Origin: Neurospora crassa OR74A
Taxonomy: Eukaryota; Ascomycota; Sordariomycetes; Sordariales; Sordariaceae
Direction of reading: 5' to 3'
Length of the DNA: 64,000 nucleotides
Assembly (NCBI RefSeq): GCF_000182925.2
Contig: NC_026501.1
Location: 124,001-188,000, forward strand
Positions 11,264 through 23,700 of the stretch are shown one piece after another. The position numbers and the translations under genes were made by a program. The notes below the pieces were generated by a model. The model was not told the origin of the DNA. It worked only from the letters and a program-made list of their open reading frames with translations, and made no database searches. The stretch's first letter is position 1; every line of letters starts with the position of its first letter.

Positions 11264-12873
11264 TTAAAATAGAAACACCTGATCGGTAGCCTTGGAAAGC
11301 GTACCAGGGGCCGTGAACCCAAGAGAAACCAGATTCTTGCTCATGGCAGCCACCATAGGAGGAGGTCCGCAAAGCAACATCTTGGTGGTATCCGCCGCAG
11401 GAGGTAAGAAATCCTTGATCATATCGGCCGTCACGAACCCCCTAAGGCCCGTCCAGTTCTCGTCCGCCTGGCCGAGGACGTACTGCACCGACAGCTTGTC
11501 CGGGAACGCCTTGACGAACCCGTCGAGCTCCTCCCTCAGCAGGATATCCGCCTCGGTGTTGTTGGCGTACAGCAGCGAGATCTTGGTCTTGTCGCTCTCG
11601 TCCTCGCAGATGGCGCGGATGAGCTGGTACATGGGCGTGATACCCGTGCCGCCGGCAATCATGCCAATCTCCTTGGCGTAACTGTTGGGCACGTACTGCA
11701 TGGCGCCCTTGGGCCCGCGCATCTCGATCTGGTCGCCGATTTCCATGCGCTCGAGGTGCTTGGTCATGAGGCCCTGGTCGTAGACCTTGATGAGCAGCTC
11801 GACGCGGCCGAGGTCCGAGTTGTTGGAGACGGGGGTGTACGAACGCGAGACCGATTTGCCGTCGATGAGCGCGCGAAGGGCGACGTGCTGGCCGGTGGGA
11901 AGACCGAGGACGTCGGTGGGGTGGGGGAGGGCGAAGACGAGGTGGTAGACGTTGGGAGACACCAACACCTTGCGCACCAGTTTGAACTTGCGCCAGTCGG
12001 CCGGGTCCATCACCTTGACGGGAGGCTTGACGGCAGGACCCGAGGTGGAGTTGGTGGGGATCTTGAGGATGGCCACCTTGCGCTCCTTCTTGGCCGGACG
12101 GCTGCGGGGGAAATGGGTGAACTCTTTCTGGGCCTCGAATTTGGAGAGCGCCCAGGTGGTGGCGGCTGTGGTCAGGGAGAGCTCGACGACGGTGGCGATG
12201 CCGACGCCCCACCAGAAGAGCTTGGAGGAGCTGCCGTTTTGGGCAAACTTGGAGCGGATAAAGTCGGCGAGCTGGTTGATGGGCTTTTGTGCGGTGGTGA
12301 CGGCGGCAAGGGCCCATTCGGGGCCGGTCCACCAGCCCTTGGCCAAACCAACGGCGCCAACGCTGGCGATGACGGAGGACATGGCGATGGTCCTCCTGAC
12401 ATTCTTCTTAACCTTGCTGACAGTGGCCTTCTCGACCTTGACAGCGGCCTCCATAGCGACCTTTTCATACGTTGGCCTGAAGATCTCGACCTCTTCAGCA
12501 TGTTCCTGTAGACGATATTTGGTGAGCGATGAATCAAGGGGCAAGTAAACAAACAAGAAGACCAAAACCTAGGTACCTCTTCCGCCAAATCACCAACGTA
12601 GAGCTCTTCTAGGATATCGGTGGCCTCGACAGAGTGTCCGATTTCCACAAACTGCTCGGTCGCATCCGTACCGGCGACCTCACGAAGAATGATGGAGCCA
12701 CCGGGATGGTCTTCGAGGTATGTTGTGACGTTGTAGACTGAGAAGGTCAGCAAAGGGGTCACCATCTGTGGAAATAAGGGAAAGAGCAAGTCACCTTTGT
12801 TGTGAATGACCATCCAGACATCGTCCTTGCTGTTGTGCTTGCGCACGTCGTCCAGAGTAAATGTGGCGGCCAT
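11264..12873 (-). CDS. Cytochrome b5 / NADH-cytochrome b5 reductase fusion, membrane-bound
   Basis: Transfers electrons from NADH through FAD to a heme b5 domain on the same chain, and presumably on to P450s, desaturases or other acceptors. Exons (minus) 12873-12795, 12737-12577 and 12505-11264; introns of 57 and 71 nt; 493 residues. Residues 1-80 form a cytochrome b5 domain with axial His37 (DHPGG) and His61 (IGHSVEA). A linker with two hydrophobic segments follows (about 110-135 and 160-185). The ferredoxin-reductase-type module has the FAD motif RSYTP (about 301-305), the NADH motif GGTGITP (about 365-371) and a C-terminal CGPPPM. Fungal Cbr1/Mcr1 reductases are about 300 residues and lack the b5 domain; nitrate reductase has the same b5-FAD-NAD order but also a molybdenum domain, absent here. 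It is divergent from a P450 at 14003. Confidence 0.93.
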
Positions 12874-14002
12874 GATTATTTTTTTCTTGGCTCTGATTAA
12901 TTGCTGGAATCCGGTTATTACAACCTTGTGAATGAGATACCAAGAGTATAACGAGTGTAGTCGGTGTATATAATCCCACAAGCAACAAATAAAGTTGAAC
13001 CAAGCAAGACTGGAAATACCGGTGTGATGGTCAAAAAGGGGATGTTTGTTCTTGTATACCTCCACGAATGTACAAACCTCAAGGTCGGAACCGGAATTGG
13101 ATATTCTCGCCCTGGTCGGCGAGATATTCCCGGCGCGCCGTTGCGGAACCGGGTGCCGAACAGAGGGACATGCTAGATGGAGTAGAAGGTGAACCTCCTT
13201 CCTCGGTCCCCGTCTCGAAATCTCCACGCCTCCGCCCTATTCTCGACTTGGAAGGTCCATGTAACTTTTTCACTCTTGCTTTTCATGACGGACTGTCACC
13301 CTGTGCTGCATTCGTTGACGAGAACAGCAAGTGGTCCACCCTCGATGGATATCTCCGAGTTTCATCGCCCCCCCTTGTCGCAACCCTGAAAGCTTGACAG
13401 TTGGATTTCTGCAGCATCCGATTGGTGATCGCCGCCACTTGCCCAACGTCTGCGGTGGGTCATGTTGAGCGCGCGAACTTCGGTCGAGTTACCACCTTGG
13501 CCTGTCCCTGGTTTCCGTCGATGCCCGTTGTTCCATCCCTTTTCCTTCGTGGGCCTTCCGTCCTTGCCGCCCGGACTTACACCGGACGAAGACCAAGCAT
13601 GGGCCCCGAAACTCCACCATTTTTAGATATTGGTCCTGCACTGATACGGGGCGCGGGGAGGGGGGGCGGACAATGACCGGGGATTGACGGCAACGAACTC
13701 TTCGAAGAACAACCCTACCCGCACTCAGATCTTGGATGGTTCTTTGGCAATTCTGCTTTTTGCGTAATGCTGCCAACAGTGCCGTTGACCCAGTCGCAGT
13801 GCAACAGACGGCGGAAAGCGAGATGCCGAGAGCCGATCATCCCCCTCCCCCATGTTTTGCTAACCAAGGGGCTATAATTTGATATATAAAAGTACAAAAC
13901 CACCTGACGACGGAGGTTTGTTTGGACTTGCTGTTGAATGATCGATACCTGTGTCTAACATTTCAAGTGTTGTCTACACCTGGATCAACAATATCATCAA
14001 TC
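12874..14002. promoter_or_regulatory. Shared divergent promoter region of b5/b5-reductase (minus) and P450 (plus)
   Basis: The 1.13 kb between the two ATGs holds no credible ORF. A TATA-like GTATATAAT (about 12966-12974) lies about 95 nt upstream of the reductase ATG; its complement reads ATTATATAC. TATATAAAAG lies 111 nt upstream of the P450 ATG. Co-regulation is an inference from the arrangement. Confidence 0.55.
13883..13892 (+). promoter_or_regulatory. TATA box of the P450 gene
   Basis: TATATAAAAG, 111 nt before the ATG at 14003, is a plausible core promoter element. Confidence 0.55.
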
Positions 14003-15722
14003 ATGTCATCACAAACGTTCTTCCTCGTTGGCGACGGGCCATCAACTGCCCGCGGCATCGTTGTCGATCCCAAGTGGAAGCTTGAGGAGCTCAAGAGGGC
14101 TGTTGGTCTTGCCCACCATATTGCTGTGCCCACCGGTATGTCAACAAACCCCCTTTCTCTGTCCTAGAGTCGGCACACTAACAAACACAGGCATCACCTT
14201 CCACTTTGACGCCGATGACGAACAGGAGCTCAAGACCGTCGAGGACGTCCTCAGGGCTTCTGGTCCTGTCGCCTGCAGAATCGATGGCAACCCTGTCCGC
14301 GACCCCCAGGGCCCCGAGGGTCTCCCCATCGTCGGCTCCTACTATGAAATCTTCCCCGACCATTTGGGCAACCACTACAGATTGTTCCGCAAGTACGGCC
14401 ATGTCATCAAGACCACCAACATGGGCAGGACCAACTACCTGACCGACGACCCGGCCGTGGCGCTCGTGGCCCTCGCCGAGTCGGCCTACTTCACCAAAAA
14501 GATCACCGAGGAGCACCCCCTCTTCGGCATCAAGGACAACTCTGCCATCTTCATCGGCGACACCGAGACCGAGAACTGGCGTCTGGCCCACAAGTTCCTG
14601 CCGCCCGCCATGGGTCCCAAGGCCGTCCGCCACTACACGCCTCTGATGCAGGAGTGCGTGCGCGGCTCCTTCAAGATCTTTGACGAGCTCGACAGCCGCG
14701 GCGAGTCCTGGAACGTGTACCAGTACATGGTCAAGCTGGCCTCGCAAACGGTCGGCAAGTTCGCCATGGGTATCGACTACCACCACTTTGACGCCGTCGA
14801 CACGCCGGTGCACTCCCTCGTCACCAACATCGTCAAGCTGCTGGCGCTCAACAAGAAGGTCACGGCGCGCGGCAGTTGGTACCAGCAGCTGCCCTTTGGC
14901 GACCCGGCTAGGCTGCGTGAGATCCGCCAGATCACGTACGGCCAGTTAGCCGAAACCATCGAAGCCGCGCCCAAGTCCGGCATCGAGAACCTCCCGCTCA
15001 ACGAGGCCGCCACCAAGGCCTCGTGCGTGGCCGACTACCTGCTCAACGCCGTCGACGAAAAGGGCGAGCACTTCCCCAAGGGCCTGATCCTGTCCAACAT
15101 GCTCGTCGTCACCGGCGCCGGCTACACCACCACTTCCGCTCTCTTGTCGTGGTGCATCTACTGCATCGTCACCTACCCCAAGATGCAAGACCGGCTGCTC
15201 CAAGAACTCATCGACCACGGCATCAATAGCGAAACCGACTGGGATCCCGACCTGGCGCACTCACTCCCCTTCCTCGACGCCTTCCTCAAGGAAACCCAGC
15301 GGCTGCACAACGCCTCGTTCCAGCCCGGCCGCACCACCAAGACGGACGTCGTGCTCCCCGGCGGCTTCCGCCTGCCCGAGAACGTCATCATGATCCCGGC
15401 GCTGTACGCCATCCACACCAACCCGGAGCACTGGCACGACCCGTTCCGCTTCGACCCGGACCGCTGGGACACGGAGGAGGTCAAGAGCCGTCACCGCGGC
15501 GCCTACATGCCCTTTGCCACGGGCCCGCGGTCGTGCATTGGCTTCAACTTTGCGCTGCTAGAAATCAAGGTCCTCTTGTCGGAGCTGGTGTACAGGTACA
15601 AGTTTGCGAGAGAAGGGTTTGAGGCCATCGAGTATGATCCCGAGTTCCAGCTTATCAGGCCGCTTAACTTGTACGTGACTGCCAAGAGGAGGACCGAGTG
15701 GCCTGCTAAGAGCAGCGCGTAA
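14003..15722 (+). CDS. Cytochrome P450 without membrane anchor and with an N-terminal extra domain
   Basis: Heme-thiolate monooxygenase-type protein, 554 residues. Exons 14003-14135 and 14191-15722; the 55-nt intron has GTATGT, a CACTAAC branch and CAG. The heme motif FATGPRSCIGFNFAL gives Cys493 as ligand. The K-helix motif is KETQR (E412, R415) and the PERF-region motif FDPDRW. The I-helix reads AGYTTT (354-359): the acidic residue normally before the catalytic Thr is replaced by Thr. There is no N-terminal transmembrane helix. The first 90 or so residues instead have a beta-beta-alpha-beta pattern (TFFLVGDG, ARGIVVDP, KLEELKRAVGL, GITFHFD), before the P450 start at about EGLPIVGSYYE. The acidic-residue loss and the extension are unusual. 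Substrate unknown; I do not assign a CYP family. The likely electron donor is the divergent b5/b5-reductase neighbour. Confidence 0.93.
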
Positions 15723-16467
15723 GTAGGTAGGTAGGTAGGCGGGCGGGATAGTGAGATACTGGTGATGATTTGATGGTTGTGGGGGTTGACTTTTTCGTGT
15801 CTCGTGTCGTTGCATCTAGGGGGCATTTTGTCGGTGTTGTTGTTCGGTTAAAAATTGCATCTAGATCTTTTCCTGTCTGTCTGCATTCTTAGTGGGCGGG
15901 TTTTCTTGTTGTACATACATATATCTTTACTTCTCTTCTGGCCCTTCCCAGTGCAGTCGACCTGGAATGGAAAATCGGGTATTCCTTTAACCATGGCGTG
16001 CCCTGCTGGTGATCTGGCATGTTCTTGTTGACGATGATGCCTCCGGCGGCCCCATCCGGGGAGGGACCTCGCTTCGCTCGAATTTTGATAGACGGGCACC
16101 TTCTGGGGGAGATCAGCGAGTACACCGACGGCAAGTTTTGCCAAAATTCCATCCGCCGATCGAGAAACACCTGCCACGCTGGATCACTGCAGTGATGACC
16201 GCAGAATGCATGGTCGGCAGGTGCCAACAGTTTATCTGACATTACACGTGTATCTCTACTAACAGGACTGACGTAAACATGAATCCAACATCCAAAACTC
16301 GACATTTCTTGCCAAAAACACAAACTCCATGTATGCTATGTCTACAACGCCAGACCAGCCCATCGTGTATTTCCTGTCAATGCATTGTACCCACGTCTAT
16401 CCCAGCTTCATAACCAGGCATGTTAGGTATCCATCTGTACCTCTATTTCACCTGACACATCCCATCA
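15723..16467. other. Convergent intergenic region between P450 and Zn2Cys6 gene
   Basis: Begins with a (GTAG)n run just after the P450 stop (15724-15738). No gene or RNA seen; 3' untranslated regions of both neighbours expected. Confidence 0.55.
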
Positions 16468-19400
16468 TCACCGCCCATAACTCTCCTTGAGCGCTCTCAA
16501 CGCCCTCGAATGCGGTCCCGAATGCCTCACGTTCGTATCTGCATCCAACCACTCACTCTCCCTCTCCTCCTTTTCCAAGACGGCAATCAGCTTTTGAACC
16601 AAGGGTTCGCTCCTTCTCGCCCATTCCTCTCTTAGTGCCTGCATTCCGCTTCCCTGCTGTTGCTGCTGTTGCTGCTGATGCTGCTGATGCTGCTGATGGC
16701 TAGAAGTAGGAGTCGACGAGCCCCCTGGGCCACCACCACCAACCAAAATCTCTCTCAACATCACCGCCGAACTAACCGCATTGTGCACAAACGGCCACGA
16801 CCGACACACGGTCGGACTCAACTGGTACATGTCCAAAAATCCACGAACAGCTTCGGTGGCGTGCATGGCGTACTCGCTCGTCAGCTGTTCTTCCTCTTGT
16901 CCCTGGATCCCGACCGCGTCATATCCCGCTTGCTGGCCACGATCCTCACGCAGCGAAATCACGCACGATCGATACATCCTACACAACGCACTAGCCCCAT
17001 GAATCAGGAGCCCCAATCGCTCCAAATGCTCTTGGCGAGTCTTGCAGTGCGAGTCATCCCTGAGGTACTGGGCTGCATCTTGATGGACCAGCTCGAACTG
17101 GCGCTTAAAATGAAGCAGCGAGTGGATTTGCGAGTAGCGGCGGTCTTTTTCCGTCCCCAACAAGGCAGTGGGAGATTGGGCAGTCGCGGTGCCCTCGCGG
17201 GTCCAGTCGAGAACGACAAGGCAAACTCGAAAGACGGTTTCTGTAAAGGTGTATTTCGTGGGGTCGGGGTTGACGCTGGAAGAGCGCGACGAGGCTAGGT
17301 GGCGGTGGGTGCCCAGCATGTCATTGTGCAGGATAGTGGAGGTTGCGACGGGCGGCCGGTCGTAGGTGAGGGAAAGGAAGGTGTCTTGCCAGATGATCAT
17401 GCGCCTGTTTCGAGACTCTTGTTAGTGTGACTGGGCGGAAGAGATATAAAAAGAGCGGGAGGGGCCTGACCAAAGATGTGCCGCTTGGCTACGATGGACC
17501 TCGCTCGCCCATGCGCCCTGCGATCCCGGCATGGATGCCTCATGCAGTCCAATACTCTGCGCCAACCGGATTGTTGCGCCGAGGAGTATCCAAGCACTAT
17601 TGGTCTCCAGATTATTCCGCAAGCAGTGGCAAATGAGAGCCATGGCTTGGATCTGGTTTAGATCGGTCTTGAAAAAGAGGTTGGCTGTCCTGAGGCATTG
17701 GAATGCCGAACAAACTGGAATCACCTTCCTGTTAGCATCGCGTTACAGCCGCCAAGGAAAAGGGAGGCTCATGCTCACCGAAAACCTTGCTCCTCAAATA
17801 CCTCTCCTCCGCCGTATCCTCACTAAACTGGGTCCCACACGCCAGCACACTAAACAACAAGGCCAGCCAGCTCGGATCCGTATTTTCCTCGATCCAACTC
17901 ATTGTCGGCCCTCCTGCCATCCCATTGCCATTCCCCATCCCGCCCTCGGCCTCCTGCTGCTGCGCTCTACTCATCATTGGCTGCCTCGACAAGAAGGCAT
18001 AGATGCTCGCCCTGAACTCGTCGGGCGCCATGAGAATCGGGTAAAACGGATAGACATACGTCTCGAAAGCCTGCCAGTACCGAACGATGTCGCTCTGACA
18101 AGGCAGTGTCCGACAAACGTCGCCTAGCTTGGCCTCGGGCGTCCACAGGTTGGTAAATGGATATGTCCGCGGGGTCAGCTGGACTTGGTGGTGTCTGACT
18201 CCTCCTGCTCCGCCCTGTCCGTTGAGGCCGGCATCCCCGCCGGGAGAGAAGAGGGTGGCAGGGTCCTGGAAGCAGCCGAGTGAAAGAGGAGGGTCGGCAC
18301 GCCTACCAAGAAAGATGGTGGCGCCTGTGGCTTCTTCGACAAAATGTTTTCCGCGGAAGAGGGAGGTTGCTTCGAGCTGAGAGATGGCAGGCGGGGTGGC
18401 GCCGTAACGGGCTTGAGTGGAAGACGGTTTACGGTTGTCGTTGTGGTGGGAAGCGCTGTGGTGGTTGCCGTAGGTGGTGGTGGTGGTGGTGGCGGCTACT
18501 AACGAGTCTAGGCGGGGGAGAAGGTCGGGAGTATCTGGTTGTTGATGGTGGTGGTGATGCTCGGAATACTGCGACACTGATGGTGTTTGCGCATCTGGTT
18601 GGGCATGGGGTTGCTGGTTGCCGGCATTCTGGTATGCTCGGTTGGACCGGCGCTGGACCAAGTCCGACTTGAGAGCTTGGATTTGCCTCTCAATGTTTTC
18701 GAGACGTTCGAGGATGCTGTCATCATCATGTTGTGGTTGTGGCTGTGATTGTACTAATGGTGGAAGATGGTTGTCTCTGGGTTGTTGTAGCTGAGGGTTT
18801 GGTGAGGCTATTTGGTGTGGTCCTCTCGTCTGTGGCTGCGGTGGGGGAGGATATCCCGAACTAACACATCCACCCGGGCACTGTCAGCATGTGTGTGTGT
18901 GTGTGTGTGTGTGTATGTTTACAGAAAAGAAAGACGAATCGGCCACACACCATCCGTTGACTCCAACATCTGGAGAGCTATGGTCAAGATAGCCATTGTG
19001 CTGCTGCCCCTGCTGCTGCTGTTGTTGTGGCCCCGTTGTCGTGGGGTCAAAGGTAGCAAACCCATTACTCCCGGCGTTGTAAGGATCGCCGCCGCCGACA
19101 GATCTCGGCGAAGTAGCGGCAACTGACGAGGATATGCGCTTGGTGACGGTCGACTTGGTGGTCACTGACGAGGAGGCTCCGGGAGTGGTAGTGACGCGGC
19201 GACACAGCGAGACGTGGTCTCTCTTGACGCAGTTGGAGCACGGAAGACCGCCGTCGCAGCGGACCTTTCGGTGGCGGCAAGGGAAGCAGGACTTGACATC
19301 GCGGGCTTTGCGCTTGTGCCTCAACAGCTCGGTGACCAGGGCCGTGTTGTAGCCGTTGATGTTGATGCCATCGGAGGAGACGACGTCGACCGGGATGGTG

Positions 19401-19510
19401 GGTACTACAGCGCCAGGTATGTGGGCGACACTGAGGCTGGGCGAGGGGGAGGGGAAGGGATTGGAGGCACCTGGTGTTGTTGTCGACGGTCGAGCTGATC
19501 GGGGGTCCAT
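16468..19510 (-). CDS. Zn2Cys6 fungal-type transcription factor
   Basis: Nuclear DNA-binding regulator, 940 residues in my model. Exons (minus) 19510-18951, 18860-17779, 17714-17471 and 17404-16468. Introns 2 and 3 are clear (64 and 66 nt); intron 1 (18861-18950) contains a GT run and its edges are less certain. The zinc cluster is C75-x2-C78-x6-C85-x5-C91-x2-C94-x8-C103, preceded by basic KRKAR. A Leu-rich heptad (ILERLENIERQIQAL) after exon 2 starts could be the dimerisation coil. The middle homology region is intact across the exon 3/4 join (LWRMIIWQDTFLSLTYDRP), as in Fungal_trans proteins. Gln-rich tracts occur near residues 165 and 880. The target is unknown; its place at the edge of the oxidoreductase block makes it a candidate cluster regulator (inference). 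Confidence 0.9.
18891..18914 (+). repeat. (GT)12 microsatellite within intron 1 of the Zn2Cys6 gene
   Basis: A perfect GT run, read as AC on the coding strand. Length variation here could shift how intron 1 is spliced, since two donor/acceptor pairs nearby both keep the frame. Confidence 0.85.
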
Positions 19511-20785
19511 CTGTACAATGATGATGACGCTGTTCCGCTGGCCCGATGATTGACACGAGTCCCCTGTTCACTTGTTCTTCTCAATGAGACAATGGACGTT
19601 GCTGGTTCGCGGAATAGGATGGTAGTGGGCATTGGCAGCATTGGCGTGAGGAACGGGACCTGGACTCGAGGAAAACAATGAGAAATGGATAAATTGGATT
19701 GCAGACAAGGATGGGACGATGTCAATTGGGGACCATGCCCTTGATCGAGACGACGAACCGATGATGGCCGCCGGCGTGGATCATGTCAGGTCAACACCAG
19801 GCAGGCCGTGGTGTGTGTGCCTGTCAGTAGTGTAGGTATGGTAAGGTAGTGTAGGTACATACACAGTAAGTAATCTAGGTAGTGTGGTGAGCACAGGTGT
19901 GGGAATCCGGTGAGGAAAATTATGGCAAAGCAGCGACGAAACACTGCAACAGAGGACGACTGGAGAAGGGAATTGCCGAGACGGGACCCTCCTCTTTAGC
20001 GGACGGGCTAACGACTGTGTTACTGTCGACGGGACCACTCGGCTTACGACATGGTCTAGTCGGTGTTGCTGCCGCCATTGGTGGTTGGCCGTTATTGGGT
20101 GGACCATTCAGGGGCCGGGATATGCCGACAGGGGAAGAAACAAGGCCGAGTCCCGAAGCTACACTAACGCCCGACACTATCAATTGGGTGGGGTCACTAA
20201 CTAAAGCTACAGAACACACAGGCCACTCCCGGCCTGAATGCCGCCGGCATCTTCATTATTTACTTGATCCGAACATCAAACATTAATTTCTGCCATGCCC
20301 AGGTAAACTCCAATGCTCCTTCATCAAAGTGTAGAATATAAAGCAAAAGGACAAAAAACATCATTGCTAACTCAATCAAAGCCAAGCCACGTACCTGACG
20401 AATTCCGTGATCCGCCTCATGCACACCATCTTTGTGTAAATGATCTACCTTACCTACCTTAACAAGAGACCCACCAACACGACTGACTGGCATCTCTTGG
20501 CCAGAGACAGGATCTAGAAGTCCAGGTCGAACATCCAAGGTATCTGACGGAAAAGAAGGGAGGGGGGCCGTTTCAGCGTCTAATTCACCATGAACCTTCT
20601 CCGAACCCAGTTACCGTTCAAAGACATGGTTGACAAGCCAAGACCACCACGGACAACAAACATCACCATATTCGCAAATAACAACACCATAAACGCCTTG
20701 GGATACTGTATTCCCGGTAAACGATACCTCAGACGCTCGCTAACACTACAACTTGGACAACTTGTATTTCAATTCCAACACCGGC
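19511..20785. other. Intergenic region between Zn2Cys6 gene 5' end and Mug190-like gene 3' end
   Basis: Upstream region of the regulator and 3' region of the C2 protein. Several TAGGTA motifs (about 19830-19885 and 20448). No supportable gene. Confidence 0.55.
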
Positions 20786-23700
20786 TTACACCTCAGTCTC
20801 AATCCCCGTGTCCTTATCCCCATGCTCCCCCAACTCCATCACCTTGCCCTTCCCCTTCTTCACTTTGCCACCCAGCCAATCCAGCGTCCTCGCCGCCTTC
20901 CACTGCATCACGCCTCGATGTTTTCTATGCAGCTGCTTTCGATGCTGTTTGTAGTCCTGCACCTGCGCAACCACCCCTCGTTTCCCGTCGTCGTGATCCG
21001 ACCCAATCTTGTCGCCGTCAAGCTTGACAGATATCTTGCGCTTGAGTATGTGCGTGGCTTTGGAGACGGGGTTGTGATGGTCGTCCGAGGTATCCTGGAG
21101 GTCCTCGGTGTCCGATTCTGAACTGCTAGAGGAGGAAGCCGCCGTGTGATCGCCGTGCTTCCGGAGCGCTTTACGCGTGGCTGCTTCTTGCGGAGTGTCA
21201 CGGTGCTGAGGTGGGTGGATGTTGTGGCGGGTGTTGTACTCGTCATCAGACAGACTTGAATCGCTGTCCGAACCAGAATCGCTGCTATCTGTCTCCGACC
21301 AGGAACCACCAGCACCGTCATCATCGTCCTCGTGCATCTTCTCATCACACACCGTGTCCAACACCTCCATCACCGCCTTGACGTCGCTGTTCCTCGGCTT
21401 GCTCGCATACTTCCTATGATATCCGGACAACCCCCTCCAGAACCTGACTGTAAACTCAACCTCGCCCAACGGCTTCTCGCCTTCTTCCAACCCGTTATAA
21501 TCAGCACAGGTGCTGGCCCTCTTGAGCTGCTTTTTGCCTCCCTTCCAGACCGGCAAACGAACAGTGACGTCCTCCTCATCCGGAATGGATGGAAGCCAAA
21601 GAACGGCCAACGCAGGGTTGGAATCTGGCAAGAGAGAGTGCTTGTCCTTATACTGAAGCACCAACATGCTCTGGTAGCGCTTGACGACTCCCAAAAAGAT
21701 GCTTCCCTGGCTGATGCCATCGCCGGGCTGTCTCTGCTGCCCATGACCACCAACATGCCGTCTCTTGGGTACCCACACGCCCTTTTTTCCCTCCAGCGGA
21801 TCCATCTTGCCCTTGCCAATCTTGGTCTTCAATTTGAGCTTGCATCCACTCAGCCTCTCCAGCTCTCCCGTCCTTCCTTCCGTGTCATCACCTACACCAC
21901 CACCAACCCACTTCACACCCCCCTTAACTTCCACGGTCCCCATGTCCCATCCCCTCAGCTCCTTGGTCATCACCTGCTCTCCCATCTCCACCCCTCTCCA
22001 AACCATACTCACCCTCATCCTGCCGTTGCCGATTCCTCCTGCCAACGGGAACGTCTCCATCACCTGGCTCCGGTGCTCAAACACCTTTCTCAGGGGCAAA
22101 TACACCACACCCAGCAAAGGATCCTCTTCCCCCTCTCTGCTATCCCTCACGCTGATGATCACCTCGCAAGTGGTCCAATCCTTGACGAACCTTTCGGTGC
22201 CGGCATTGAAAAAGGGCTTGGCGTTCTTGGGCTTGGTTCTGGTCCGGTAGATCTTTTGCTGGTTGAGGATGATGGTGCAGTACGAGTCTGGCAGGCTATC
22301 CGACTGCTCGGCGGCGTCTTCCTTGACTTCGTCGGCGCCGGTGGAGCGGTTGCGGTCCTCGTTCTGCGGAGTGATTTCCAGGCCGGTGATGTTGTGAATC
22401 TGGATGGAGAGGATTCCTGATGGCATGGAGGGCAGGGGCGGAGAGGAGATGATCATTTGGTCTTCTTTGATCTTCAAGTCTTGAGCTTCTTGTTGGTGCT
22501 TTTCTTCAGACATGTCCTTGGAGAGGGAGGCCTCGCGCAGCTTGGACTTTGTGGTATCGTGGACATTTTGCTTCAGGGAGTCGAGCGAGCGGATGGATGG
22601 GTCAAAGGTCTGCTTCTCAAGTTGGCTCTGCTGGATGTGTGCCTTGGCAAAGTAGCCGACTGCCCATGAGATAGTGCCGGGCATGGTCTCGTCAGGGTCT
22701 GAGGCCATGAGCCGGTCTTCGCGGTCGTGCATCTTGTTCTTGGTTTCCTCGCTATGCATCAACTCCTTGAGAGAAACCTCGACACGGCCCAGATCGTCAT
22801 CGGCAGTGTGCTTGTCCGAATCCCAGATTTGGATGCGCAGGTTCTCTTGGGCGTTGATCTCATCCGGCGAGACGAGGATGTAAGCCCACTCGTTCCAGAC
22901 AGGCTCTTGCTCGTCGATGATGATGCGCGTGGAAAACATGGGCTTGCCGACCTTGCCCCATGACACGGTCACGTACGGATCAGAGGATCCCTCGATAGGG
23001 CCAAATCCGCCATCGCCGTACTTGAACCCGCGGGCTTTCTTGATGTAGACAGCCACAACACCTCGAGCAATGGTGTCCTTCTTGAAGTCATCGCCGACGA
23101 GCATGTCCTTGATGTCGAGCGTAAGCGACTTGGGGGCCACGTACTCCGCCAAGGCGGCGTCGACGGCGGACTGGACAAAGGACGAGATAAGCGGGATGTC
23201 CATCAGGTTGGGGAGGTGTTTCGACAGGGGGACGCAAGATAGGTTGACTCGCGGCTGGCCAAGGAAGGTCAAGGTGCACAGCTCAAAGAAGGGCGGATCG
23301 GGCGTCAACTGCAACCGCACACGCATGATGCCCACGAACCCCTTTAGTTCTACCCAGACTGGAACAGCCAGGTCACCAGGCAAGTAAAACTTGAGGTAAA
23401 GATGCGCATTCTTGGCCTTGCTGGTGATTGACTTTCCTGAGGACCTAGGTCTGTAAGCAAACGCCAACTCCATGTTGACAAAGTCCCCTTCTTCGGCTTC
23501 CATGCCCTCCTGCACCATCTCTCCTCCTCCACCACCTTGAGTCTCTCCCTCTCCTTTAACCTCCCGATCGTTGTCCCCGGCATCCTTCAATCTCCCCTGA
23601 TCGTCCACCGATTGGCCCGCGGCTCCTGTCGGCAACCACTTGATCCCCAAAATCCTAAAGGCCTCACTTCCCTGGCCGATATCATCCACGCTGACCATGC

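Noticed and set aside
20590-22420. Plus-strand open frames opposite the Mug190-like gene
   Set aside because: They mirror the Pro/Ser-rich antisense of a confirmed coding exon on the minus strand.
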